DNA of 64,000 bases from Fimbriimonadaceae bacterium (GTDB taxonomy: Bacteria > Armatimonadota > Fimbriimonadia > Fimbriimonadales > Fimbriimonadaceae). The notes below the pieces were generated by a model, which was not told the origin of the DNA, did not search any database, and saw nothing but the letters and a program-made list of their open reading frames with translations. This document shows, one piece after another, positions 25,281-34,022 of the stretch; position 1 is the stretch's first letter; each line of letters opens with the position of its first letter. The DNA lies in assembly GCA_022843485.1 (NCBI GenBank), contig JALHNM010000005.1, positions 1 to 64,000 of the forward strand, given 5' to 3'. A program made the position numbers and the translations under genes.

Positions 25281-26621
25281 CTAGGGGCGGTAGTAGGCGT
25301 TCATCTTGCGGAGCCGCGTGCTGATGACCCGCATGACTTGAAGGCTGAACCTGGGTGTCTGCTGAACCATGAACGTGAACCGCTTCTCGTCGACCTCGGC
25401 GAGCCGGACTTTGGTCTTCGCCACCGCCGTGGCGGCCCGGGGCTCTTCGGGGTTGATGAGAGCCATCTCTCCGAAGAGGTCGCCCTCGGAGAGCAGGTCG
25501 ATCGGCGAATCGTTGAGGAGGATCTCGACCTCGCCCTCGACGATGACGTACATCGAGGAACCGGTGTCGCCGGCTCGGAAGACGGTCTCTCCAGGCTCGA
25601 AATCGGCGGTGTCCGTCGCATGACGGAACATCATGAACTTGTCCATTTCGGGTCGGGGCACGTTACCCGATTGGGGACGCCAGTTGGTGGCGGTCGCTTG
25701 GTAGACGGGGCGTGGAAGCTCGACCTGGGACAGGTGCTCGGTGAGCCAATCGCTGTTCCTAGCGACCATAGAGGGGTGCCAGTCGTGACCCCAGTCGAGG
25801 GAGACGTACGCCTTGGGCCCGGCAAGCGCCCGGTGGATCGCCTCGACTTGGGCCGGACGTACGGCGGGATCCTTGAGCCCGGCGGTGACGAGCGTCGGGA
25901 CTCGACACCGCGTCGCTTGGTTGACGGTGTCGAAGTACGAGAGCGTGTGGCCGACGACTTCCCTACCGAGCGGCATGGAGGCCATGAAGTCGGTGAGTTC
26001 TTTGAGCGGGTACCGATGGACCGAGCCGGAGAGCACCCACGGCATACCGCCGAGGAACGGGAGGTCTGCGACGACGGCCCGCACCGCCGGGCACCACGCT
26101 CCGAGCCACACGGCCATCCCGCCGCCCTGGCTCAGGCCCATCGCCGCGAGGGCGTCCTCGTCCACTTCGGGCTGGGCCTGGAGCACCCGGACGGCGATGA
26201 GGGCGTTCTGGACCATCCGGCGGAACACCCATGTCTCCGGGTGGGCGGCCCCGTCGGCGAAGTAGCCCCGGGCGGGAGTGTAGGCCTCGTCGTGGAAGGG
26301 GCCCTCTCCGAAGAAGTTGAACGAGAGGCTCGCGAAGTCCGGCCTCGTGCTGTAGGCGTCGGGCGGCCGCGACCAACGGCCGTAAGGCGGGATCCAGAGG
26401 AACCCGGGGCACGCTCGACGACCCTCGGGCCAGGCGAGCCAACCGTGGAGCGTCTCTCCCCCGACACCACGGAAGGTGAGGGTGTCAAGCGAGAGCCCGG
26501 GGGGGCGGTCGTAGTTGGACGCGTGGCGGCGGAAGTCGAACGGAGCCGCATCGGCCTCCTCGACGGTTGCCCGCCAGAAGGCGTCGAAGTCTTCGGGGAC
26601 GTAGGGCTCGAGCCCGGTCAT
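25281..26621 (-). CDS. Acetyl xylan esterase-like hydrolase fused to a cyclic-nucleotide-binding domain
   Basis: This 446-residue protein joins two complete domains. Residues 1-300 are an AXE1/cephalosporin-C deacetylase alpha/beta hydrolase: DFDAFWRATVEEAD at the start, S154 in MGLSQGGGMAVW, D241 in AGLKDPAVRP and H269 in LDWGHDWHP form the triad. Residues 316-446, beginning MDKFMMFRHATD, are a cNMP-binding domain with FGEMALINPEEPRAATAVA, which carries the Glu and Arg of a cAMP phosphate-binding cassette. No helix-turn-helix follows. The start codon overlaps the stop of the NIL-domain gene (ATGA). The frame is open further upstream but the family start is at 26621. The link could be a true fusion or a lost stop between two genes. 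Confidence 0.85.
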   Translation of the reverse strand: MTGLEPYVPEDFDAFWRATVEEADAAPFDFRRHASNYDRPPGLSLDTLTFRGVGGETLHGWLAWPEGRRACPGFLWIPPYGRWSRPPDAYSTRPDFASLSFNFFGEGPFHDEAYTPARGYFADGAAHPETWVFRRMVQNALIAVRVLQAQPEVDEDALAAMGLSQGGGMAVWLGAWCPAVRAVVADLPFLGGMPWVLSGSVHRYPLKELTDFMASMPLGREVVGHTLSYFDTVNQATRCRVPTLVTAGLKDPAVRPAQVEAIHRALAGPKAYVSLDWGHDWHPSMVARNSDWLTEHLSQVELPRPVYQATATNWRPQSGNVPRPEMDKFMMFRHATDTADFEPGETVFRAGDTGSSMYVIVEGEVEILLNDSPIDLLSEGDLFGEMALINPEEPRAATAVAKTKVRLAEVDEKRFTFMVQQTPRFSLQVMRVISTRLRKMNAYYRP

Positions 26622-26857
26622 GCCCCGACGGACCGCTGGAGGGCGTCGACGTGCATGCCGGTGGTCATGAGCCAGGCAGTGGCCCGCTGGATCTCCTCGA
26701 CGGGCCCGTCGAGCCTCACCTGCACCCATCCGAAGTCCTGGTCCACGTTCGCCTTGGTCACGCTGACCTTGACGTCGAACTCCCGGCAGAGCCGCCAGAT
26801 CCAAGGCTGCTCGACCTGGGCCCCGCGCGCGGTCAGGTTGATGTCCACCACTGCCAT
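26618..26857 (-). CDS. NIL-domain protein
   Basis: The 79-residue protein is one ferredoxin-like NIL domain: VVDINLTARGAQVEQPWIWRL, then FDVKVSVTKANVDQD, then FGWVQVRLDGPVEEIQRATAWL. NIL domains occur at the end of methionine ABC-transporter ATPases and as small free proteins near homocysteine or sulfur-transfer genes, where they may sense a ligand. TACACT lies 10 bases before the ATG. Its stop is shared with the start of the esterase-cNMP gene, so the two are co-transcribed. Confidence 0.88.
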   Translation of the reverse strand: MAVVDINLTARGAQVEQPWIWRLCREFDVKVSVTKANVDQDFGWVQVRLDGPVEEIQRATAWLMTTGMHVDALQRSVGA

Positions 26858-26947
26858 GTCGCCGGGGAGTGTACCGCTCTGGGGGCGGGGGCGGAATGGG
26901 AGGGGGACGCCGTCGGGGGCCGACGGCGTCCTTTCCGGGCGGGTCCG

Positions 26948-28627
26948 TCAGCGACGGACGACGAAGAAGAGCTGGTTCGCGGCGGCCTGCCAGGCGTTCT
27001 GGGACGTCGGGCCGCTCGAGCGGTAGCGGACACGGAAGCGGATGTCGCCCGCTTGGCTCACGAACCTGGCCGAGTTGGTCGTTTCACCGGAGACGATCGT
27101 GTCGGTGAGGGGGGCGGTACGCTGGTCGAGTTGGACGTAGGCGTTGGCCGACCAGTCGAACATCTCGAGGGTCTGAGTGACGTTCACGCTCGTGCTGCGA
27201 CCGGCGTAGGAGTAGCGGAGCCCTTGGACCGCGCCCCCGCCGATGTTCACGCCGAACGAGACGGTGATCGGGGACTCTTGCTGGTTGAGGACGAGCCCGC
27301 GCTCGAAGACCATCGACCGGCCGTCGAGCAGGACGAGGTCGTTGAGGTCGCCGGAGACGAGGCGTCCGCGCTCCACGTTGAACGACTCTGCTTCCCAGCG
27401 AACCCCCACCGTGGCCTCAGCGGCGCGGACGGCACGGGACGTGTTGACGCGGCCGAACCCGAAGACGGTGGGGTCGCCGATCGAGTCGGAGGTGTTCTCG
27501 ACGATGGTCTCGACCTCTTCGTTCGAAAGGTTCGGGTTGACCGACCAGACCATGGCGGCGACGCCGAGGGCGATCGGGGTGGCCATGCTGGTGCCGCTCG
27601 CGAAGCCGTAGCCTCCGGGGACGGTGGCGTAGATGTTATCGCCGGGGGCGAAAACGTCGATCGCACGGCCGAACGCCGAGAACCCGGCTCGGGTGTCGGC
27701 CTGGGTCGAGGCGCCGACGACGGTGACCTCTTCCCAGTCGAAGCCAGAGAGGTTTCGGGCGTCGTTGCCGGCGGCCCAGAACAGGAGGCCGCCCTTGCTG
27801 CGGACGTAGGCCCCGGTGTCGCGGGCGAGGACGAGGTCGACGCCGGTCCAGCTCATGTTCACGAGCCGGGCCCCGTTATCGACGGCCCAGATCGCGCCGT
27901 CGGCGAGGGTCTGCCAGGTGGGCCACTCCCCGTTCGCGCCCATGCACCGGATCGGCATGATGCGGAAGTTCCAGCCGACACCGGTGAGGCCGACGCCGTT
28001 GTTGCCGTGGGCGGCGGCGCACCCGGAGACGTGGGTGCCGTGGCTGTCGAACGGTCCGACGGCCCCGCCGTCGACTTGACGCCGCCTGTCGCGGGCGTTG
28101 TAGCCGGGGACGTAGAGCGCGGAGAGGTCAGGGTGGGCGAGGTCGTTCCCGGAGTCGACGATGCCGAGCGTCACGTTGGCCCCGGTATGGAGCAGCCAGG
28201 CGTCGGTCGACTTGATGTTGGTGTGGTGGTACTGCTGCGCGAAGAGCGGGTCGTTCGGGACGGTGGTCGTGAAGACGCGCCAGTTGGGCTCGACGTACTC
28301 GTAGTCGCCGGTGGCCATGAGCTTCGTCGCAAACGAGGACTCGGTCTCGCCTTTCGGGACGTCGAAGATGACCCAGTCGAGTTGGGGCAGTCGTCGCGAG
28401 TCGGGCAGGCGCAGCACCCGATCGCGGGCGCGAGTCTGGATTCGATCGGCTCGGGCGCCGACGACGCCTCGAGTGGCGAGGGCCTCGGGCTGGAGGGGCT
28501 TTGCGATGAGTTCACCGCTGAATTCGAGTTGGCCGGGTCGCTCGACGAACCGGACGGGGCCGCCCGACTGGGCCAGCAGCACGCTGGGCAGCAGGGCGAG
28601 GGCGGAAAGGGTGAGAAGGGCACGCAT
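26948..28627 (-). CDS. Secreted subtilisin-like serine protease (S8)
   Basis: The 559-residue exported protease starts with a signal peptide (MRALLTLSALALLPSVLLAQ). An inhibitor-like propeptide spans about residues 25-125. The catalytic domain has D158 in TLGIVDSGNDLAHPDL, H196 in DSHGTHVSG, oxyanion N288 in WAAGND and S347 in GFASGTSMATP. About 170 C-terminal residues form a beta-rich domain (VNVTQTLEMFDWSANAYVQL) that may bind substrate or the cell surface. Unlike many neighbours it has a full promoter and an mRNA leader of about 44 bases, with GAGG near the start. It is divergent from leuA. Confidence 0.93.
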   Translation of the reverse strand: MRALLTLSALALLPSVLLAQSGGPVRFVERPGQLEFSGELIAKPLQPEALATRGVVGARADRIQTRARDRVLRLPDSRRLPQLDWVIFDVPKGETESSFATKLMATGDYEYVEPNWRVFTTTVPNDPLFAQQYHHTNIKSTDAWLLHTGANVTLGIVDSGNDLAHPDLSALYVPGYNARDRRRQVDGGAVGPFDSHGTHVSGCAAAHGNNGVGLTGVGWNFRIMPIRCMGANGEWPTWQTLADGAIWAVDNGARLVNMSWTGVDLVLARDTGAYVRSKGGLLFWAAGNDARNLSGFDWEEVTVVGASTQADTRAGFSAFGRAIDVFAPGDNIYATVPGGYGFASGTSMATPIALGVAAMVWSVNPNLSNEEVETIVENTSDSIGDPTVFGFGRVNTSRAVRAAEATVGVRWEAESFNVERGRLVSGDLNDLVLLDGRSMVFERGLVLNQQESPITVSFGVNIGGGAVQGLRYSYAGRSTSVNVTQTLEMFDWSANAYVQLDQRTAPLTDTIVSGETTNSARFVSQAGDIRFRVRYRSSGPTSQNAWQAAANQLFFVVRR

Positions 28628-28677
28628 AGGGACGAACCTCGCGGAGGGCGCCGGTCGCTACCCTCGCGTCCATGGCC

Positions 28678-28707
28678 ACGATACTTCTAGGCCCTCATTC
28701 TTGTCAA
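28678..28707 (-). promoter_or_regulatory. -35/-10 promoter of the subtilase gene
   Basis: On the minus strand TTGACA (28707-28702) is followed after 18 bases by TATCGT (28683-28678). It predicts a start near 28671 and a leader of about 44 bases. It is the one place in the window where both consensus hexamers are obvious. Confidence 0.65.
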
Positions 28708-28781
28708 GTTTTTCGCAACCGTCGCGACGGCCCAGCGAGGTCTGAGCGAACGGCTCGCGCCGCCGGAGTGAGCGGGTGCCG

Positions 28782-28787
28782 TATAAT
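28782..28787 (+). promoter_or_regulatory. -10 element of leaderless leuA promoter
   Basis: A perfect TATAAT ends 9 bases before the leuA ATG at 28797. No Shine-Dalgarno sequence fits in between, so transcription should start at or within two bases of the start codon. Confidence 0.7.
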
Positions 28788-28796
28788 CGTGGCAGC

Positions 28797-29945
28797 ATGG
28801 CTGATCAGGTCTCCATCTTCGACACGACGCTTCGCGACGGGGAGCAGAGTCCGGGCGTCCACCTGGACATGACCCAGAAGCTCGAGATCGGCCGGGCCTT
28901 GGTCGACCTCGGGGTGAACGTCCTTGAGGCCGGCTTCCCGATCAGTTCCCCCGGGGACTTCGAGAGCGTCCACACGCTGGCCAAGGAGCTCCGCGAGGTC
29001 ACCGTCTGCGGGTTGACCCGGGCAAAGGCGAAGGACATCGAGGTCGCGGCGGAGGCCCTCCGCCCCGCCGAGCGGCCACGAATCCACACCGGGCTGGGGG
29101 TGAGCGAGAACCACCTGCAGTACAAGCTCAAAATGAGTCGCGAAGAGGCGCTCGAGGCGGGCGTTGCGGCGGTGAAGCTGGCCAGGAGCTTTGTGCCGGA
29201 CGTCGAGTACTTCATGGAGGACTCGGGCCGTGCGGACCGCGACTACGTGTACAAGGTCGTCGAGTCGGTCATCGCGGCTGGGGCGACGGTAGTGAACGTG
29301 CCCGACACTACGGGCTACACGAGCCCCGACGAGTACGAGGCGCTCATCCGGGGGATCGTCGAGAACGTCCCGAACAGCGACAAGGCGGTCTTCAGCTGCC
29401 ACTGCCACAACGACCTCGGGATGGCGACGGCCAACACGCTGGCTGGGATCGTCGGCGGGGCGAGACAGGTCGAGGTAACGGTGAACGGGATCGGGGAGCG
29501 AGCCGGCAACACAGCCCTTGAAGAGGTCGTCATGGCCCTGCACATCCGCAAGGACAAGTACGGGCTCGAGACGACGATCAAGACGCAGAAGCTCTTGGAG
29601 GTCTCGCGGCTCGTGTCGCGGCTGACGGGCATGATCGTGCAGCGCAACAAGGCGGTCGTCGGGGCGAACGCCTACGCGCACTCGAGCGGGATCCACCAGG
29701 ACGGGGTGCTCAAGGAGCGCTCGACCTACGAGATCATCGACCCCGAACTCGTGGGGGCCGAGAAGTCCGAGATCATCCTCACCGCGCGATCCGGTCGGCA
29801 CGGGCTGCGGCACCGGCTGGGCGAACTCGGGTTCAACTTCCCCGAGGAGCGCTTCGAGCAGCTCTACGAGCGCTTCCTCTCGATGGCCGACCACAAGTCC
29901 GAAGTCAAAGACGAGGACCTGCGCGAGCTTGTGAGCACGCGCTGA
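28797..29945 (+). CDS. leuA: 2-isopropylmalate synthase-type enzyme without regulatory domain
   Basis: The 382-residue enzyme is a DRE-TIM metallolyase condensing acetyl-CoA with a 2-oxoacid. The motifs FDTTLRDGEQSPGVHL at the N-terminus, the metal-binding HCHNDLG, and VNGIGERAGNTALEEVVMAL are intact. Family LeuA proteins are about 500 residues with a C-terminal allosteric LeuA dimer domain; here the protein ends after the connecting helices (GELGFNFPEERFEQLYERFL), so leucine feedback control is probably absent. Homocitrate or citramalate synthase are alternatives; the sequence around NGIGERAGN fits isopropylmalate synthase best. The ATG at 28797 is preferred to one 21 bases upstream, because a perfect -10 box lies between them. 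Confidence 0.88.
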   Translation: MADQVSIFDTTLRDGEQSPGVHLDMTQKLEIGRALVDLGVNVLEAGFPISSPGDFESVHTLAKELREVTVCGLTRAKAKDIEVAAEALRPAERPRIHTGLGVSENHLQYKLKMSREEALEAGVAAVKLARSFVPDVEYFMEDSGRADRDYVYKVVESVIAAGATVVNVPDTTGYTSPDEYEALIRGIVENVPNSDKAVFSCHCHNDLGMATANTLAGIVGGARQVEVTVNGIGERAGNTALEEVVMALHIRKDKYGLETTIKTQKLLEVSRLVSRLTGMIVQRNKAVVGANAYAHSSGIHQDGVLKERSTYEIIDPELVGAEKSEIILTARSGRHGLRHRLGELGFNFPEERFEQLYERFLSMADHKSEVKDEDLRELVSTR

Positions 29946-29995
29946 GGCCGACCCACCCCGTATGTCGGGATTCGCGCGCCTGTGCGTCACGGATC

Positions 29996-30012
29996 GGTTA
30001 AGGTCCGGTTAA
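29996..30012 (+). promoter_or_regulatory. Pho-box-like direct repeat upstream of phosphoesterase
   Basis: GGTTAA at 29996-30001 and again at 30007-30012 (11-base period) within ATCGGTTAAGGTCCGGTTAA. It closely matches the element at 39241. In PhoB-type boxes two 11-base half sites replace the -35 element. The downstream gene encodes a phosphoesterase. Confidence 0.45.
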
Positions 30013-30063
30013 ATCTAACGGCACAAGGCTCCCGGGTAGCGACAGGCCGCGTGGGTGGCCAGT

Positions 30064-32736
30064 ATGCTGATGTCGATGATCTGTGCCCTCCTCGCCGTTG
30101 CGCTCTCGTCTCCTGTCGCCCCTGACGCGGCCCCTCTCGTCTTCCGGGCCCCGGCGGGTCGTGAGTTCGCGAAGATCGTCCCCGGCGGGAGAACGATCCT
30201 GCCGAACGGTCGCTTCCTGACGCCGAAAGGCCGCCGGCTCTACGGTGGGTCGGACGTGTGGCAGACGCTTGTGTCGCCGGACGGGCGGACGGTGGTCGTG
30301 TTCCACGACGACGGCCTGACCTCGTACGACCTAACCGAGGCGAAACCCGAGCGCAAGGCGGTCACGATCAAGGGGCTTGCTCCGGCGGGAGTGTTCCTGC
30401 CTGGCGGCAAGCGGCTCGTCGTGAGCCTGGGCGACTCGGGCAAGCTCGCCCTGCTGCGGGTGCCGGAGATGACCACGGTCGCCGAATGGGACACTGTCAA
30501 GGGCGCGCCGGGGAGGTACGTGAACGACCTCGTGGTCAACCGCGCTGGGACCCTCGTCTACGGCGTGGACGTCGCCCGGCAGGAACTGGTCACGGTCGAC
30601 GCGGCGAGCGGGGCCGTGCTCTCGACGGTGCCTGCGGGCAGGCAGCCGTACGCCTTGGCCTTCGGGCCAGATGAGCGGAGCCTTATCGTCGCGAACATCG
30701 GGCTCTTCGACTATTCGACGATCCCGCTCCCCCGCGAGGGCGAGGGCTACCGGGAGGGCCTGACCCGCCCGCCGTTCGCCTTCCCGAGCGAAGCCGCGGT
30801 GCAGGGCGTCGAGTTCGAGGGCCGGTTCGTGCCCGGGCTCGGCGAGGTGGGGGCACCCGGGGCCCAGTCGGTCTGGCGGTACGACCTCGCCGACTCGAAA
30901 GCCCCGCGGTTCGACGCCCACGCCAAGTGCGGGGTGATGATCACCGCCGTCACCGAGGGACGGGAGGCGGTCGGCGGAAGCGCCCCGAACGCGCTGCTGG
31001 TCCGAGGTGACCGCCTTTACGTCTCGAACGCGAACAACGACACAGTTCAGGTGTTCGACGCCCGGACACTGAAGACGGTGCGGACGATCCGGCTCTCCCC
31101 CACGAAGGAGACGGCGCTTTTGCGGGGCGTGATCCCGAGTGGGATGGCGATGGATCGCTCCGGGAAACGCCTTTACGTCTGCGAGAGCGGGCTGAACTCG
31201 GTCGCCGTCGTCGATCCGGGGACGGGCCGCGTTCGGGGGCGGATCCCGACCGGATGGTTCCCGATGCAGGTCCGGCTGACCCCGGACGAAAAGACCCTCG
31301 TGATCGCCTGCCAGAAGGGGCTCGGCCGGGGCCCGCGCGGGGCGCTCGACCCGCGGCCCCAAACCGACGAGCGGTTCGGGCTGCCGGACATGCCAGGGAT
31401 GGCGGACGTTGTCCCGGTGCCGACCGACGCCCAACTGCGGAGTTGGTCGCGCGAGGTGTTGGTGAACAACGGGCTCGTGCCCGTTTCAAACCCCGACACG
31501 ACCCCGAACCCGATCCCGCTCGTGCCAGGCAAGGAGAGCGAGCAGATCAAGTACGTCGTGTTCATCACGAAGGAGAACCACACGTTCGACGGGATCTTCG
31601 GGGGGCTGAAGGGCGCGAAGGGTCGGCCCGAGTACGCCGAGTTCGGGATGGAGGGGTGGATCAAGGAGAAGGGCAAGGACGTGCGGATGCCGATCATGCC
31701 CAACCACGTCCGGCTGGCCGAGCAGTTCTCGATCAGCGACAACTTTTACATGGAGCCCCAGGCGAGCGGCGACGGCCACCGGTGGCTCATCGGCGTCTAC
31801 CCCTCGCTCTGGACGACCCGGGTGTTCTACGCCGGGTGGCAGTTCCGTCGGGACGACCGGGCGAAAGGTCGCCTCGTCTCGATGGGCTCGGACGGGTCGC
31901 AGATCCCGGAGGACTACCTCGAGAACGGCTCGATGTGGGAGCACTTCGAGCGGGGCGGGGTGAGCTTCCGGAACTACGGTGAGGGGTTCGAGCTTCCGGG
32001 GCAGATCGAGCCGGGCAACCCGCCGCGCACTGGGTCGCTCCTGCAGGTCAACCACCCGGTCAACCGGGCGCTCTGGGACAACACCTGTTGGGAGTACCCG
32101 GTCTACAACACGAACATCCCCGACATCGCCCGGGTCGAGTGGCTCAAGGAGGACGTCGAGAAGAACTTCCGGGCGAAGGGCAAGCCGCTTCCCCGCTTCA
32201 TCAACGTGACGCTCTGCAACGACCACGGCGACGCGGCGAGACCGGATTGGGGGTACCCGTTCGTGTGCTCGTACATGGCGGACAACGACTTGGCCCTCGG
32301 GCGCTTGGTCGAGTGGCTCTCGCAGCAGCCGGAGTGGCCACAGATGGCGGTCTTCGTGACTCAAGACGACCCGGGTGGGGACGACGACCACATCGACCGG
32401 CACCGATCCTTCGTCCTCGCGCTCGGGCCGTGGGCGAAGCGCGGGTACGTGAGCCGCGACCACACGTCGATCATGTCGATCCTGAAGACGATCTACCTCA
32501 TCTTCGGGCTCGGGCCGAACACGATGTTCGACGCGCTGGCCACTGACCTTCGGGACATGTTCACGATGCGGCCCGACACCCGCGGGTACACGCACGTGAT
32601 GACGGACCCGCGGGTGTTCGTGCCTGAGACGGCCTACAAGCCGGGCGACCCGCGGTTCAAGGATCGCCGTTGGGTCGAGCCGGGGGTCAAGATGGACGAC
32701 CCCGAGTTCGTGGAGGGGCTCCGGCGGGGCGGTTAG
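30064..32736 (+). CDS. Secreted beta-propeller / phosphoesterase fusion protein
   Basis: The roughly 890-residue exported protein has an N-terminal signal (MICALLAVALSS). A YncE/YVTN-type seven-bladed propeller of about 470 residues follows (blades such as DRLYVSNANNDTVQVFDART and GKRLYVCESGLNSVAVVD). The C-terminal phosphoesterase of the acid phosphatase/phospholipase C superfamily has VFITKENHTFDGIFGG, with the nucleophile Thr, NDHGDAA and FVTQDDPGGDDDHIDRHRS for metal binding. Such fusions hydrolyse phosphate esters outside the cytoplasm. Blade three contains a palindromic insert (PLPREGEGYREG). A GTG at 30055 is an alternative start. The end overlaps the convergent dGTPase by 4 bases. The upstream Pho-like repeat suggests phosphate control. 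Confidence 0.9.
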   Translation: MLMSMICALLAVALSSPVAPDAAPLVFRAPAGREFAKIVPGGRTILPNGRFLTPKGRRLYGGSDVWQTLVSPDGRTVVVFHDDGLTSYDLTEAKPERKAVTIKGLAPAGVFLPGGKRLVVSLGDSGKLALLRVPEMTTVAEWDTVKGAPGRYVNDLVVNRAGTLVYGVDVARQELVTVDAASGAVLSTVPAGRQPYALAFGPDERSLIVANIGLFDYSTIPLPREGEGYREGLTRPPFAFPSEAAVQGVEFEGRFVPGLGEVGAPGAQSVWRYDLADSKAPRFDAHAKCGVMITAVTEGREAVGGSAPNALLVRGDRLYVSNANNDTVQVFDARTLKTVRTIRLSPTKETALLRGVIPSGMAMDRSGKRLYVCESGLNSVAVVDPGTGRVRGRIPTGWFPMQVRLTPDEKTLVIACQKGLGRGPRGALDPRPQTDERFGLPDMPGMADVVPVPTDAQLRSWSREVLVNNGLVPVSNPDTTPNPIPLVPGKESEQIKYVVFITKENHTFDGIFGGLKGAKGRPEYAEFGMEGWIKEKGKDVRMPIMPNHVRLAEQFSISDNFYMEPQASGDGHRWLIGVYPSLWTTRVFYAGWQFRRDDRAKGRLVSMGSDGSQIPEDYLENGSMWEHFERGGVSFRNYGEGFELPGQIEPGNPPRTGSLLQVNHPVNRALWDNTCWEYPVYNTNIPDIARVEWLKEDVEKNFRAKGKPLPRFINVTLCNDHGDAARPDWGYPFVCSYMADNDLALGRLVEWLSQQPEWPQMAVFVTQDDPGGDDDHIDRHRSFVLALGPWAKRGYVSRDHTSIMSILKTIYLIFGLGPNTMFDALATDLRDMFTMRPDTRGYTHVMTDPRVFVPETAYKPGDPRFKDRRWVEPGVKMDDPEFVEGLRRGG
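30726..30760 (+). repeat. Palindromic repeat-like insert in propeller domain
   Basis: CTCCCCCGCGAGGGCGAGGG encodes LPREGEG, part of IPLPREGEGYREGL. This is the hallmark peptide of interspersed GC-rich palindromes that have entered reading frames. Related sequences are at 11457 and 46153. Confidence 0.45.
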
Positions 32737-33989
32737 TCGGCGCCTTCTCCTGGCTCCGCCAGTCCGTTCGCCTGGGCCTCGGTCAATGACGCGACGACGT
32801 CGGCGCTGACCCGGGCCAGGGGTTGCCCTTCCTCGACCGCCTCCCGCGCCCAGACCGGCGCGAGCGGGGTCACAGCGCCGTGTTCGAGGGCTTCGAGTGT
32901 CCGGGCGAAGAGGGCGCGGACGACCTCGCGTTGACCGACCCGAAGCCGCTCGAGTTCGGGGGCCTCGACGACGACCTGCCACACGGCCTGCTTGAGCACT
33001 TCCACAAGGACGCGCACTTCGGGCTCGACGGCGAGAGTGGGGGGGTCGGAGGCGGTCAGGCTCGATCCCTGGACGGCGAAGCGTTCGATGAGGCGGCTGG
33101 AGAACCGGTGCAGGGCGGCCCGGTCTGCGCTAGAGCCCGAGAACGGGCCGCCCAGGGGGTACACGGAGGCCAGCCAATCGACGGCGCGGTCGAGGTCGCC
33201 TCGGGTGATCCACGCGAGGGCGGGTCGGCCTTGGAGGAACGCGGCGACGCGGTCGAGGAAGGGCGCGCGCCCGTCACCGGTGAGGAGGGTCTCGAGGGGG
33301 AGCGTGCGGGCCCGGGCGAAATCGTAGACGTCGTGGACGGAGTAGGCGACGTCGTCGGCGAAGTCGACGACCTCGGCTTCCAGGGTCCGTCTGGGAGGGG
33401 CCTGGCTCCCGACCGCCCACTCGAACGCCTCGGCGTCCTGGGGGTAGACGCCGTACTTGTCGGTGGCGTCGGGATGGGCGCCGCGGGGCCAGGGGTACTT
33501 GAGTGTGGCGCGAAGGGTCGCCCGGGTGAGGTCGAGCCCGGGGCCGTCGGCGGACCGCACGGCTAGGCGGGTCACGATCCGGAAGGACTGGGCGTTGGCC
33601 TCGAACCCGCCCGCTTCGGGGTCTACGGCATCGACCAACTCGCAAAGCACCCGCTCGCCGTGGTGTCCGAAGGGCGGGTGGCCGAGGTCGTGGACGAGGG
33701 CGGCGGCCTCGACGACGTCGGGGGAGAGCGTCTCGTCCGGTGAGAGTCGGTCGGGGTAGCGACGGAGCAGGTGCTCGGCGGTGCGTCGGGCGATCTGCGC
33801 GACTTCGAGGGTGTGGGTGAGGCGGTTGTGGTGGAGGGCCTCGGCGGTGCTCGGCGCGACCTGGGTCGTGCCCGCAAGGCGCCGGAAGGCGGCACTGTAG
33901 AGCACCCGGTCGCGATCCTTCTCGAACCGCGACCGGTTATCCGCACCCGGCAGACCGTGGCGCCGGGCCTCGCGATCAGCCCCGGTCAC
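32733..33989 (-). CDS. dgt: Deoxyguanosinetriphosphate triphosphohydrolase (dGTPase)
   Basis: The 418-residue HD-domain enzyme splits dGTP or other dNTPs into nucleoside and tripolyphosphate, controlling dNTP pools. It begins with the family signature RFEKDRDRVLYSAAFRRLAGTTQV. The metal site is AALVHDLGHPPFGHHGERVL (HD pair), and DFADDVAYSVHDVYDF supplies the later metal-binding Asp. The GTG start at 33989 has no good Shine-Dalgarno sequence. It lies 33 bases downstream of the E2 acyltransferase gene and may be read from the same mRNA. Confidence 0.95.
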   Translation of the reverse strand: MTGADREARRHGLPGADNRSRFEKDRDRVLYSAAFRRLAGTTQVAPSTAEALHHNRLTHTLEVAQIARRTAEHLLRRYPDRLSPDETLSPDVVEAAALVHDLGHPPFGHHGERVLCELVDAVDPEAGGFEANAQSFRIVTRLAVRSADGPGLDLTRATLRATLKYPWPRGAHPDATDKYGVYPQDAEAFEWAVGSQAPPRRTLEAEVVDFADDVAYSVHDVYDFARARTLPLETLLTGDGRAPFLDRVAAFLQGRPALAWITRGDLDRAVDWLASVYPLGGPFSGSSADRAALHRFSSRLIERFAVQGSSLTASDPPTLAVEPEVRVLVEVLKQAVWQVVVEAPELERLRVGQREVVRALFARTLEALEHGAVTPLAPVWAREAVEEGQPLARVSADVVASLTEAQANGLAEPGEGAD

Positions 33990-34022
33990 CGGCCTCTTCG
34001 CCTGGCCTGCCGACCCATGGCG

